Shown: piece by piece, positions 16,208-23,597 of the stretch | Layout of the letters: the number at the start of each line of letters is the position of its first letter | Position numbering within the stretch: position 1 is the first letter of the stretch | Assembly: GCA_947095945.1 (NCBI GenBank) | Contig: CAMUQM010000010.1 | Coordinates: 1 to 23,775, forward strand | From: an uncultured Prevotella sp. | Lineage (GTDB): Bacteria > Bacteroidota > Bacteroidia > Bacteroidales > Bacteroidaceae | DNA: 23,775 nt | Reading direction: 5' to 3' | Notes under the pieces: model-generated | The model's database searches: none | Seen by the model: only the letters and a program-made list of their open reading frames with translations | What the model was told of the DNA's origin: nothing | Made by a program: the position numbers and the translations under genes

Positions 16208-16433
16208 ACTCATTTATAAGTAAATTATTGTTGATTTTTTGTGTGATTAAGTTTCCTTATCCCTAATAAAGATTACATGATTTTGATTACTATTTATGGT
16301 TTATTGGGTTTTGCGAGGTGTGAAAAATTATTACATAATAAGCCTTCTGTACCCCTTTTGTTTATAGAAAATCGCTCTAAAAATAGGGTTTTATAACGGT
16401 CAGATAATCAATGTCTTACAAATGCGATTTGAA

Positions 16434-16534
16434 AAGGGCATCTTTTCGACTCTTAAAGGGCGTTAGTTAGACCTCAAAAGAGCATCTTTTGAAAGCCAAT
16501 TAAGGCTTAATTTGAGTCTAATTGGGCGTTAGTT
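16434..16534. repeat. Dispersed modular intergenic repeat, copy B
   Basis: The core at 16458-16501 matches copy A (6812-6855) at 42 of 44 positions. Here the flanking words are rearranged: GGGCATCTTTT precedes the core and a second GGGCGTTAGTT follows it (16524-16534), whereas in copy A GGGCATCTTTT follows. This suggests a mosaic of exchangeable modules. Confidence 0.8.
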
Positions 16535-16657
16535 GTTTTTTAGTAGCTTGAAAAATGTTTACATGATGTTGATTGATTAATCCTCTGTGGGTGGATGAAT
16601 GCAGTTGGAAATTTGTCAGTATATTTAGGTAAGTGCTTCGTTGAAGGCTAAACGTAA

Positions 16658-16711
16658 AAGCCCATTGATGGTATTCTGTAGGTTAATCAACCGAATACGC
16701 TCAATGGGCTT
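16658..16711 (-). terminator. Strong stem-loop terminator of the PepSY gene
   Basis: Outer arms AAGCCCATTGA (16658-16668) and TCAATGGGCTT (16701-16711) are perfectly complementary. Inside, GTATTC (16671-16676) pairs with GAATAC (16693-16698), and GGTT with AACC around an AATC loop. Read on the minus strand it starts 21 bases after the stop codon and ends in CTTTTA, a short T-run. Confidence 0.8.
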
Positions 16712-16732
16712 ATGATATATGAGGATTATGTT

Positions 16733-17545
16733 TTATGCTTTTTTCTTCTTAGCACTTCTTCTCTTCCACCACAGATAGTAACCACTAATTGGGAGGAAAC
16801 CACCGATAAAGGCTGCGATAGCATAGAGAACGCGTGAGAACCAGCCGCCCCATGAACCTGTGTGTAACTGCTTAAAAAGCTTTCCACCCTTTGGCTTTTT
16901 GCCATGCTGGTCGCCTTTCATGTCTTTTGCTCCCTCCTTGTGTGCTTGTGGTTGTCCCTTCATCTGACTTGTGTCTGTTTGTGCAAAAGCCTTGTCGTTT
17001 GTTGCGGTTTGCTGACTTCCATCTTTAGGTTGCTGCATCTTCATTTCCTTTGGTGGCATTGGTTGTCCGAAGAGTTTCGACATTCCCTGTCTGTACCAAC
17101 CAAAGGAGAAGACTGGTCCTGTGAGTGCCATGAGGAAAAGGAAGATAAAGACATAGATGCCTAAGGACACGTGAGAGTCGTAAACAAAGCGACGGAAACC
17201 CTTGTTAGTGCTGACTGTTAGACGGTTTTTCAGTGCTTTCTTGCTCTTTGGCCACCAGATGACAACGCCTGATAGCAATACGATAGCCATACAGATTGAT
17301 GACACGGCTGTAAGGATTCGCCCAAGAGATTGTCCACCCTCGTGTGCATTCTCTGGTTTCATAAAGAGCCAACGGTGCAGTCGTACGACCATTGTATAGA
17401 TTGGCATCTCTTTGGCATTCATGTCAAAGAGTGGTGCGAGGTCTTTAATGAGTAGTATTGCCAAACCACTGAAGCACAAAATAGCCATGACTACGCCTAA
17501 TGGTAAAGCAAACCAACGGTGAATTTTTAAACAGAATTTTCTCAT
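16733..17545 (-). CDS. PepSY-associated four-helix membrane protein
   Basis: This is a 270-aa inner-membrane protein with four predicted helices (about 13-33, 77-97, 125-147, 236-259). It begins with KIHRWF (7-12), the hallmark start of PepSY-associated transmembrane proteins, a family linked to iron/siderophore reduction and haem handling. A histidine sits near each helix: H9, H57 (LHRW), H125 (DSHVSLG) and H228 (LHTGSWGG), as expected for haem or electron-transfer sites. The loop between helices 3 and 4 (about 160-225) is unusual: low complexity, rich in Lys, Gln, Met and His, and possibly metal-binding. Full-length relatives are often 350-500 aa and carry PepSY domains in the loops; this one is the short form. 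It appears to be a single-gene unit with its own terminator. Substrate is unknown. Confidence 0.85.
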   Translation of the reverse strand: MRKFCLKIHRWFALPLGVVMAILCFSGLAILLIKDLAPLFDMNAKEMPIYTMVVRLHRWLFMKPENAHEGGQSLGRILTAVSSICMAIVLLSGVVIWWPKSKKALKNRLTVSTNKGFRRFVYDSHVSLGIYVFIFLFLMALTGPVFSFGWYRQGMSKLFGQPMPPKEMKMQQPKDGSQQTATNDKAFAQTDTSQMKGQPQAHKEGAKDMKGDQHGKKPKGGKLFKQLHTGSWGGWFSRVLYAIAAFIGGFLPISGYYLWWKRRSAKKKKA

Positions 17546-17754
17546 ATCCTAAATAATTGTTGTTTGTTACTTGTTTATCTGTTGTTCCCTCTTTTACTTA
17601 TCCTTTCCATTTCTTTTTGTTATTTATCGACAGTTTTAAAGCCTTATATGCTTAGATGATGAAAATCCTGAAAGTTTATTTTATGAGGAAAGAAATTAGT
17701 GTTTGTTTATGTTGTTGTGGAAATCTTGTTTGTTTTCTTTTTATGAAAAAGAGG

Positions 17755-18480
17755 TCAACACAGCTTCATTCTCCTCCATATCCAGTTAGGGATATGTCTC
17801 CATAAGTAGGTGAGTACGCGCCAACGGGTGTCTATGACACATACGTGTCGTCGGCTGTTAATTGCCTTGATAATGCTGCGTGCTACCTTTTCAGTGGTCA
17901 TCAGCATTGGCAGATGTGAAGTGCCAGCGAGTAGGGGAGTGTCAACAAAACCGGGACGGATATCGGTGAAGCAGATATTATGATGTTTACAAGCAGCGAG
18001 CTGTTCCAATGCTTGTAGATAGGTGTTTTGCATTGCTTTAGTTGCACTATAAGCAGGAGCAGGACCAAGTCCCTTTGTACCAGCTATGGAAGAGATACAA
18101 GTGATGTGTCCACCTCCATGAGTGGCAAAGTAGCGATAGGCACAACCAATCATTCTCGTGAACCCGAGAGCGTTGGTTCTCATTGTTCTTAGTTCAATCT
18201 CAGCTTCAAGATTAGGGTTTTGCCATCCAATTCCAGCTGCATGAAAATAGAGGTCAAGTCCGCCCATACGCTCTATAAGTTGCAGGAGAGATGCTTCTGC
18301 TGTTTCGTCTGTTACATCAATCTGTGCAGTGTAGACACGCTTTGGTGCAGCTTCTTGTAGGTCGGTTAGTTTGTCTATGCGACGTGCTGCCACACCAACT
18401 GTCCACCCTTCTGCAATGAACAGTCGTGCCACTTCGTGTCCGATACCACTGCTGGCACCTATGATGATTGCTTTTTTCAT
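17755..18480 (-). CDS. Short-chain dehydrogenase/reductase (SDR family)
   Basis: This 241-aa cytoplasmic oxidoreductase is predicted to bind NAD(P)H. The nucleotide-binding motif GASSGIG is at 8-14. AARR (31-34) after the second strand favours NADPH. HAAG (80-83) stands for the usual NAAG, and the catalytic residues are Ser131 (ISSIAG), Tyr144 and Lys148 (YSATK). The C-terminus (about 215-241) is basic and aromatic (WRVLTYLWRHIPNWIWRRMK), suggesting a membrane-associated amphipathic helix. That fits a lipid-like or other hydrophobic substrate. Its start overlaps the stop of the 82-aa gene (ATGA at 18477-18480), so the two are translationally coupled. The specific substrate cannot be told from the sequence. 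Confidence 0.93.
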   Translation of the reverse strand: MKKAIIIGASSGIGHEVARLFIAEGWTVGVAARRIDKLTDLQEAAPKRVYTAQIDVTDETAEASLLQLIERMGGLDLYFHAAGIGWQNPNLEAEIELRTMRTNALGFTRMIGCAYRYFATHGGGHITCISSIAGTKGLGPAPAYSATKAMQNTYLQALEQLAACKHHNICFTDIRPGFVDTPLLAGTSHLPMLMTTEKVARSIIKAINSRRHVCVIDTRWRVLTYLWRHIPNWIWRRMKLC

Positions 18481-18725
18481 TTCAGTAAGTCCTTAGGTAA
18501 GAGTTTGTTGAGGCAGTCTTCGCGGATAATCTTTGGTGCAGCCTTGCCGGGGAGTACCAATATTTTTTTACCATTGCGATAGATGTGTAACTGGCGTGTA
18601 CGAATCACGGCTGTTATATCTTTATCTTTCTGCATTGCCTGCCATACTGGATAGTAAACACCATCTTTGTTGAAGAGTTTCTTTTGCAGGTGAGAACACA
18701 TATTGGTTGTATCGAGTTCTATCAT
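18477..18725 (-). CDS. Small protein of unknown function, coupled to the SDR gene
   Basis: This 82-aa protein has no signal peptide or membrane segment and is basic, with beta-like segments around 37-58 (ITAVIRTRQLHIYRNGKKIL). It is reminiscent of a short domain found at the N-terminus of some larger Bacteroidetes proteins, but I cannot name it. The gene is supported by a candidate promoter about 60 bases upstream and by the 4-base ATGA overlap with the dehydrogenase. Upstream of the ATG there is only an A-rich AAAAGAA. It could be a truncated remnant of a larger gene, but the tight coupling argues that it is translated. Confidence 0.65.
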   Translation of the reverse strand: MIELDTTNMCSHLQKKLFNKDGVYYPVWQAMQKDKDITAVIRTRQLHIYRNGKKILVLPGKAAPKIIREDCLNKLLPKDLLK

Positions 18726-18788
18726 TTCTTTTATTGGATTTGAATGTTATTGTTAGAGGATAAAATACTTTCTTTGCTTTCTTTTCTG

Positions 18789-18819
18789 CAAAGTTAGGAA
18801 AATAAAGCGGTATAACAAG
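18789..18819 (-). promoter_or_regulatory. Candidate promoter of the 82-aa/SDR operon
   Basis: On the minus strand, CTTG (18816-18819) and TAACTTTG (18789-18796) are separated by 19 bases, a good Bacteroidetes-type promoter. The leader would be about 60 bases. Confidence 0.55.
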
Positions 18820-18901
18820 TAATGAGAAGGAAAATACGTGTTGTAAGTTAGAGAGGTAGGTTGTGGCTATTCGCATGCTTTTTTTTATCTTCATGAATAT
18901 A

Positions 18902-18926
18902 AATCCTTCTTTTCATGAAAAGGATT
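18902..18926 (-). terminator. Possible terminator hairpin after the serpin gene
   Basis: AATCC (18902-18906) pairs with GGATT (18922-18926), and the inner TTTTCATGAAAA is a perfect palindrome. It lies about 70 bases after the serpin stop. There is no good T-tract, so the call is weak. Confidence 0.35.
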
Positions 18927-18993
18927 CTCTCTGTAGCGTTTTCCGTATGAAGGTAGTTTGTATGAAGACACTTTCCACATAAAAAATATGGCT

Positions 18994-20301
18994 TTAGTTA
19001 CCCATATACTGCCCCATGAAACAGATGTTATTATAATTATCAAGGATGTAATAAAGGAAAGGATGGTCAGCCTTAAAAGTGAATGTAGATGAACTATCCA
19101 TAGCTGATAATTTGGCGAATAGCATAACTTGAATGGCTTTTGCACTGATTCCTTCCTCGTTAATATTCATGTTTATCTGCTGGAAAACATCGTCAACAGC
19201 AAGCGGTTGAGCACTCATTTTACTGAAATCGGCTTCACGAGAGAATAGATTACCTAAGCCCATTTCACCATAAAGCTGTTTCATAGGAATATTCGCAGAG
19301 ATGGTAAAACGTGGAAAAAGTACGTTTACATAGTCATACACTTTAGTTTTTTGAGAGATTTTATGCAATTCTTTGATTGTTAACTTACGAATGAGATCTT
19401 GCAAGTTATTCTTCTTTTGAGGTAGGACAGCATATAGGCTAAAGCCGTTTTCTAACGGCATACGAAGCACTTGATAATCCTTAGTGGTATAACCTTGATA
19501 CTTTTGCGTCGTGTCATAGTTGCTCATCATATAGACCTGCTTACTTTTACCATTTTCAGTGAAGAAAGGCATAGGCTTTGTAATATCCTTGTCGAACGGT
19601 AAGGACCAAGCCGTCTTAAGTGTAACGGCATTGATAAGCTGTGCTGCACGAGGTCCTGTAAGGTTGATGGGCAAGGATTGAATCTCACCTTTTGTGATTG
19701 TTTTACAAAGTTTGTTAGCACTTTCTTTGCCCTTCGGCGTGTTGACAGAGTCGATAATATTGGTAAAATAATAGTGTTCTAATGCTTTTTGAAACTCGGG
19801 TAATAGCTTTGTCTGCTCATGCAGCATTAGGAAGTTGGCAGTAATCATATATCCCATCGACTCATTATCTACATTCGTCTCCTCCTTTCTCTGACCAATC
19901 AGCATTGTTCTGTTAAGTGAGTTAATAGCATCAAGGTCATCAGCCATATAGCCAAGTGCCTTCGAAATGACCTCTTGTGTCTTTCCGTTTGCACCGTTGT
20001 TAATCATGTCTAATGAATAAACGACAGCCATGGGCGATAAAACTATACTCTCCTTACTGTTTTTGTTGGCTAATAGTTGGAACAACTTCAGACTGAGCGT
20101 ATTTGAACTTGTGACATACTTTGTCTCCTCTTCTGACAGGACGTAATCTGGTTTGGCTTTTTTGGCAGCATCTTCAAGTGTCAGCTGTGAACTTGTTGTA
20201 GTCTTCTGAACTATTTTTTCAAGTATATGTAGAGTCTTTTTAGATTGTGTGCAACAAACTAATAAAAGTAGGATAGGGACGTATAGAAGTTTTTTCGTCA
20301 T
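18994..20301 (-). CDS. Serpin-family protein, predicted lipoprotein
   Basis: This 435-aa protein has a lipoprotein signal (LLLLVCC, Cys16 or Cys17) and then a full serpin fold. Landmarks are LSPMAVVYSLDMINNGANGKT (start of the serpin core, about 88-108), INAVTLKTAWSLPFD (223-237), LFPRFTIS (328-335) and the family signature FKADHPFLY (409-417). Serpins trap serine or cysteine proteases by a suicide mechanism in which the hinge inserts into a beta-sheet. Here the hinge is NEEGISAKAIQ (381-391) instead of the usual EEGTEAAAAT: isoleucine replaces the small P14 residue, with Lys at P11 and Ile at P9. By counting, P1-P1' would be Leu398-Ser399. The fold is clear, but inhibitory activity is uncertain. 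It is a single gene, divergent from uraA, and could protect the cell surface from host or its own proteases. Confidence 0.93.
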   Translation of the reverse strand: MTKKLLYVPILLLLVCCTQSKKTLHILEKIVQKTTTSSQLTLEDAAKKAKPDYVLSEEETKYVTSSNTLSLKLFQLLANKNSKESIVLSPMAVVYSLDMINNGANGKTQEVISKALGYMADDLDAINSLNRTMLIGQRKEETNVDNESMGYMITANFLMLHEQTKLLPEFQKALEHYYFTNIIDSVNTPKGKESANKLCKTITKGEIQSLPINLTGPRAAQLINAVTLKTAWSLPFDKDITKPMPFFTENGKSKQVYMMSNYDTTQKYQGYTTKDYQVLRMPLENGFSLYAVLPQKKNNLQDLIRKLTIKELHKISQKTKVYDYVNVLFPRFTISANIPMKQLYGEMGLGNLFSREADFSKMSAQPLAVDDVFQQINMNINEEGISAKAIQVMLFAKLSAMDSSSTFTFKADHPFLYYILDNYNNICFMGQYMGN

Positions 20302-20336
20302 AGCGTATTGTCTGTTTAGATTAAAAAAAGATGACT

Positions 20337-20344
20337 CAAAGATA
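20337..20344 (-). promoter_or_regulatory. Candidate -7 element for the serpin gene
   Basis: On the minus strand this reads TATCTTTG, matching TAnnTTTG, 35 bases before the ATG. No clear -33 TTG was found. Confidence 0.4.
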
Positions 20345-20438
20345 AAAAAAAAATTGCTCTGTTATGTATAAAGGTGTTCTTTTTCTACTTAAAAGGCATT
20401 TTTTCTTCTTTTTTAACCACAATAACGCACATTTTTTA

Positions 20439-20446
20439 TACTTTTG
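20439..20446 (+). promoter_or_regulatory. Candidate -7 element for the uracil permease gene
   Basis: TACTTTTG matches TAnnTTTG, 57 bases before the ATG. The expected -33 TTG is absent, although the upstream region is T-rich. Confidence 0.4.
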
Positions 20447-20503
20447 TAAACTGAATGCGTAGCAACACATCTCTATAAAATACTAATAAAAATCATTTTT
20501 TAC

Positions 20504-21724
20504 ATGAGTAATTTACAACTATCGCCAGCACGAAAGACCATTGTGGGAGTGCAATTCCTCTTTGTTGCTTTTGGAGCTACGGTTCTCGTCCCTTTACTCG
20601 TAGGACTTGACCCAGCAACAGCGTTATTCACAGCAGGTTTAGGAACGTTTATCTTTCATTTGGTTACGAAAGGTAAGGTTCCTATTTTTTTAGGTTCTTC
20701 CTTTGCTTTCATTGCTCCTATAATTTCTGCTTCAAAACAGTGGGGTATGCCCGGAACATTGGCAGGAATAGCTGGTGTTGCACTTGTTTATTTCGTGATG
20801 TCAGCACTGATTAAATGGCAAGGAAAGAAGCTATTGGATAGACTCTTCCCACCAGTTGTCATTGGTCCAGTAATTATTCTGATTGGTCTTTCTCTGTCAA
20901 AGGCGGCTGTAGATATGGCGAAGACAAACTGGCTTATAGCCTTTATTTCATTGGGTACGGCAGTGACAGTTCTCTCTATGGGGCGTGGCTTGATGAAGTT
21001 AGTACCTGTTATTTGTGGTATTGCTGTGGGCTATATTGTAGCTGCATTTATGGGTGATGTTGATTTCTCAGGTGTAGAGGCTGCGCCTTGGTTTGCTTTA
21101 CCACCTGCATTGGCAAATCTTGAATTGCCACAGTTTGCTTGGGAACCATTCCTTTATATGATTCCTGTGGCGATAGCTCCTGTGATTGAGCATGTGGGTG
21201 ATGTCTATGTGGTGAGTGCTGTTGCGAATAAGGACTTCACAAAGTCACCCGGTTTGCATCGTACGATGTTGGGCGATGGTTTGGCTTGCTTGGTGGCTTG
21301 CCTTTTCGGTGGTCCTCCTGTGACAACTTATAGTGAGGTGACAGGTGCTATGAGTATTACAAAGGTAACTCATCCTCAGGTCATCCGTATTGCCGCTGCG
21401 ACAGCTATTGTCTTCTCGGTAATCGGAAAGTTGAGTGCTATCTTACAGAGTATTCCTGCAGCTGTCTTGGGGGGTATCATGTTGTTGCTCTTTGGAACTA
21501 TTGCTTCTGTAGGTATTCAGAACCTTGTTCAGCATAAGGTTGACCTCAATCGTACACGTAATATCATCATCATCTCTGTTACGTTGACGATGGGTATTGG
21601 TGGTGCTGTGCTACAGTGGGGTAGTTTCTCTATCAGTGGTATTGGACTTTCTGCCATGGTGGGTGTTATCTTGAACCTAATATTGCCACCAGCTAAGGAG
21701 AAGAAGACGGAAAGTAATTCATAA
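20504..21724 (+). CDS. uraA: Uracil permease (NCS2 family)
   Basis: This 406-aa inner-membrane nucleobase symporter is built of about 14 hydrophobic segments. VPIFLGSSFAFI (59-70) is the conserved first crossover strand. EHVGD (229-233) carries the acidic residue corresponding to the substrate-binding glutamate of E. coli UraA, and GGPPVTTYSEVTG (269-281) carries the second one at Glu278. The usual NCS2 form of the latter is TTYxENxG; here Val replaces Asn. Length and N-terminus agree with the family. Uracil is the most likely substrate, with xanthine/uracil exchange less likely. It is a single gene on the plus strand, ending at a perfect 19-bp hairpin. Its last two codons and stop lie within a heptamer repeat (from 21717). 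Confidence 0.9.
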   Translation: MSNLQLSPARKTIVGVQFLFVAFGATVLVPLLVGLDPATALFTAGLGTFIFHLVTKGKVPIFLGSSFAFIAPIISASKQWGMPGTLAGIAGVALVYFVMSALIKWQGKKLLDRLFPPVVIGPVIILIGLSLSKAAVDMAKTNWLIAFISLGTAVTVLSMGRGLMKLVPVICGIAVGYIVAAFMGDVDFSGVEAAPWFALPPALANLELPQFAWEPFLYMIPVAIAPVIEHVGDVYVVSAVANKDFTKSPGLHRTMLGDGLACLVACLFGGPPVTTYSEVTGAMSITKVTHPQVIRIAAATAIVFSVIGKLSAILQSIPAAVLGGIMLLLFGTIASVGIQNLVQHKVDLNRTRNIIIISVTLTMGIGGAVLQWGSFSISGIGLSAMVGVILNLILPPAKEKKTESNS

Positions 21725-21757
21725 TTCACAATTCATAGTTCATAATTATGATTACCG
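21717..21757. repeat. Heptamer series (ATTCATA) with 18-base element, copy 3
   Basis: Units ATTCATA, ATTCACA, ATTCATA, GTTCATA and ATTATGA are followed by TTACCG. The first unit overlaps the uraA stop codon (21722-21724). The last 18 bases, TCATAATTATGATTACCG, are the exact complement of the elements at 123-140 and 6961-6978. Confidence 0.8.
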
Positions 21758-21817
21758 TTATTTGCGGTGTTGATATGAGTAGCGTATTTACTGGTAAAGA
21801 GCTTCACTTGTAAAGAT

Positions 21818-21863
21818 AAATATTAGGCAGATAGGAATAACAAATCCTATCTGCCTAATATTT
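21818..21863. terminator. Bidirectional terminator between uraA and the 108-aa gene
   Basis: Arms 21818-21836 and 21845-21863 form a perfect 19-bp stem (core TATTAGGCAGATAGGA) with an 8-base loop. T-rich sequence follows on the plus strand and A-rich sequence precedes it, so it can serve the two convergent genes. Confidence 0.85.
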
Positions 21864-21879
21864 TTGTATAAAGGTGTCT

Positions 21880-22206
21880 TTAACCACCAATAGAATCTTT
21901 GTATTGCTGCTTAATCTTTTCTTCGAGTTCTCCTAAAGTCTGCTTGCTGTTGAACAGACTCTTGATAAGGTGATAGCCCAACCATATCAAAATCATACCC
22001 ACAAGGGCAAGGAGATATTGAAGTACAATACTGTTTACAATCGTCTTTGTATAGTTCTCGCAGATAACAAAACCTGCAATAAAGATGACATAGTCAATCC
22101 AGCCCGAACCATTATAGCTCTGAGCAATGCGCTGATACTCTTCGTTGTTGGCAAGAATCTCTTTGCGATTCTCTGCCCATTTCTTTTCAAATTCTTCGTT
22201 GGTCAT
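21880..22206 (-). CDS. Small two-helix membrane protein, function unknown
   Basis: This 108-aa protein has no recognised family. A charged N-terminal helix (1-30) is followed by two hydrophobic segments (about 35-52 and 58-83, LQYLLALVGMILIWLGYHLI), then a charged C-terminal helix (about 85-104, QTLGELEEKIKQQYKD). Both ends probably face the cytoplasm. It lies 94 bases after hemW on the same strand, with direct repeats in between, and ends 16 bases from the bidirectional hairpin, so co-transcription with hemW is likely. Confidence 0.7.
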   Translation of the reverse strand: MTNEEFEKKWAENRKEILANNEEYQRIAQSYNGSGWIDYVIFIAGFVICENYTKTIVNSIVLQYLLALVGMILIWLGYHLIKSLFNSKQTLGELEEKIKQQYKDSIGG

Positions 22207-22209
22207 GGG

Positions 22210-22295
22210 AGTTGTGGGTGTTGGGTGTTAGGTGATGGGTGGTGATGAATTGTGGGGAAGGATGATAGGTGTTGGGTGGTGATGAATTGTGGTGA
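22210..22295. repeat. GGTGTTG-rich repeat with 27-base direct repeat
   Basis: Segments 22229-22255 and 22266-22292 are identical except at one base (TAGGTGATGGG versus TAGGTGTTGGG). The left part has 7-base periodicity (GGGTGTT, GGGTGTT, AGGTGAT, GGGTGGT). It fills the gap between the hemW stop and the 108-aa gene start. Confidence 0.8.
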
Positions 22296-22300
22296 TATAC

Positions 22301-23548
22301 TTATACTTTCATTAAATCGCTCATAACGGAGTCGCTAACATAGATACCGTCACGAGTAAGATGAAGCCTGCCATTGTCTTCTATCAATAAACCTTGTTGT
22401 TGTAAAGGCTTGGCGAGGCGCATGAGATAAGTTCGGTATTCAGCAGAGAGCGTTGAAAGATTAATTCCTTCACATGTACGAAGGGCAGTCATAATCATGT
22501 CATTATAATGCGTGTCAGCATCAATTACTTCCTCTTCACTTGGCAGTCTGTCTTCTTGAATGGCAGTAATATAAGCCTTAGTATCTGCTATATTCCAACT
22601 TCTCTTACCATTGCCATAGGAATGAGCAGAGGCTCCGATGCCTATATAAGGGACGTTGTGCCAATACGAACTGTTGTGTTGAGAACGGAAAGGACTTTGG
22701 ACTTTAAACTTTGAACATTGAGGTTTGAACTTTGAAGTTTGAACTTTAAGCTTGGCAAAGTTACTAATCTCATATTGTTCATAACCAGCTTCGGCTAAGC
22801 GGTCGATGAGTGTATCGTACATCTGACGATAAAGTTCATCGTCCATATCCTTGACCTTTCCGGCTTGAAGAAGTCGGTAGAGGGGAGTTTCTTCCTCATA
22901 CATAAGACTATATGCTGAGATATGTTCAATGTCTAAGGCAAGCAATCGTTCTATGTCATCTTTCCATTCTTCAAGTGTTTCATTGGGAAAACCAAACATA
23001 AGGTCTACGGAAATGTTCTTAATGTTTACGTTTCTTAGACGTTTGACAGCCGTTTCCACCTCGTCTGCTGTATGTCTACGATGCAGGAAGCGTAGGCGTT
23101 CATTTGAGAAAGTCTGTGCTCCCATAGAGATACGATTGATAGGATGAGAACGCAAGTTCTGTGCAAACTCCTCCGTTACATCATCGGGATTGCACTCCAT
23201 TGTGATTTCAATTGGAGTCGCCGTGGTACAAGTGTTGTTCTCTATATCCCATTTTAAACCAATGTGATATACCTTATTTATTGTCTGGAATATCTTCTGT
23301 AGGCTCTCGAAAGAAAGCAGGGAAGGGGTTCCACCACCCAAATAGATAGTTGACAAACTACTTGTTCTTCCTGAAGACATATCACAGTTCTTCTCCGCAC
23401 GCAGTTCCATCTCATGACAGACAGCATTCACATACTGTTCTTCTACAGACAGTCTTTCGTTCTTTTTCTTTGTGGGTACAGTAGAATAGAAGCCACAGTA
23501 AATGCAGCGACTGGCACAGAAAGGAATGTGAATGTATAATCCTGACAT
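22301..23548 (-). CDS. hemW: Radical SAM protein HemW (haem chaperone; formerly annotated coproporphyrinogen III oxidase-like)
   Basis: The protein is 415 aa. The iron-sulfur cluster motif C11-x3-C15-x2-C18 is followed by GFY, lacking the extra cysteine that true HemN has one residue later. The SAM-binding GGGTPS is at 71-76. MECNPDDV (117-124), RISMGAQTF (139-147) and DLMFGFP (182-188) are standard. HemW is known to bind haem and aid its insertion into respiratory enzymes; HemN-type oxidase activity is unlikely. Between YEISNFAK (259-266) and SQHNSSYW (289-296), about 21 residues rich in Lys, Phe, Ser and Gln replace the few residues expected. They are encoded by a heptanucleotide repeat (22692-22747), so the reading frame survives. 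A -7 element lies 50 bases upstream. Confidence 0.93.
   Translation of the reverse strand: MSGLYIHIPFCASRCIYCGFYSTVPTKKKNERLSVEEQYVNAVCHEMELRAEKNCDMSSGRTSSLSTIYLGGGTPSLLSFESLQKIFQTINKVYHIGLKWDIENNTCTTATPIEITMECNPDDVTEEFAQNLRSHPINRISMGAQTFSNERLRFLHRRHTADEVETAVKRLRNVNIKNISVDLMFGFPNETLEEWKDDIERLLALDIEHISAYSLMYEEETPLYRLLQAGKVKDMDDELYRQMYDTLIDRLAEAGYEQYEISNFAKLKVQTSKFKPQCSKFKVQSPFRSQHNSSYWHNVPYIGIGASAHSYGNGKRSWNIADTKAYITAIQEDRLPSEEEVIDADTHYNDMIMTALRTCEGINLSTLSAEYRTYLMRLAKPLQQQGLLIEDNGRLHLTRDGIYVSDSVMSDLMKV
22692..22747. repeat. In-frame heptanucleotide array inside hemW
   Basis: Eight consecutive 7-base units: GGACTTT, GGACTTT, AAACTTT, GAACATT, GAGGTTT, GAACTTT, GAAGTTT, GAACTTT. This is the same sequence family as the array at 1-112. 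With flanking bases it replaces about 63 bases of hemW (residues about 267-287) and reads as repeated SKFK/VQ-like peptide. Confidence 0.9.
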
Positions 23549-23597
23549 AATAAGTGTATATGCGTATATATTAATGTATGCCTTACAAGAAATAATG

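Larger units (their letters stand above)
15802..16732. other. Gene-free leader region between the PepSY gene and the BACON operon
   Basis: No gene was found. The half next to the operon is very AT-rich and holds two candidate promoters (15947-15978 and 16176-16207). Next to these is a stretch at about 16208-16430 in which I see nothing specific. Then come dispersed repeat copy B and the terminator of the PepSY gene. Confidence 0.75.

Noticed and set aside
18622..18894. 90-codon open frame on the minus strand overlapping the 82-aa gene
   Set aside because: It is in another frame, starts upstream of the candidate promoter's start site, and loses the ATGA coupling to the dehydrogenase.
22301..23548. 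True coproporphyrinogen III oxidase HemN
   Set aside because: The extra cysteine after the CX3CX2C motif is missing (GFY instead) and the protein is shorter than HemN, so HemW fits better.
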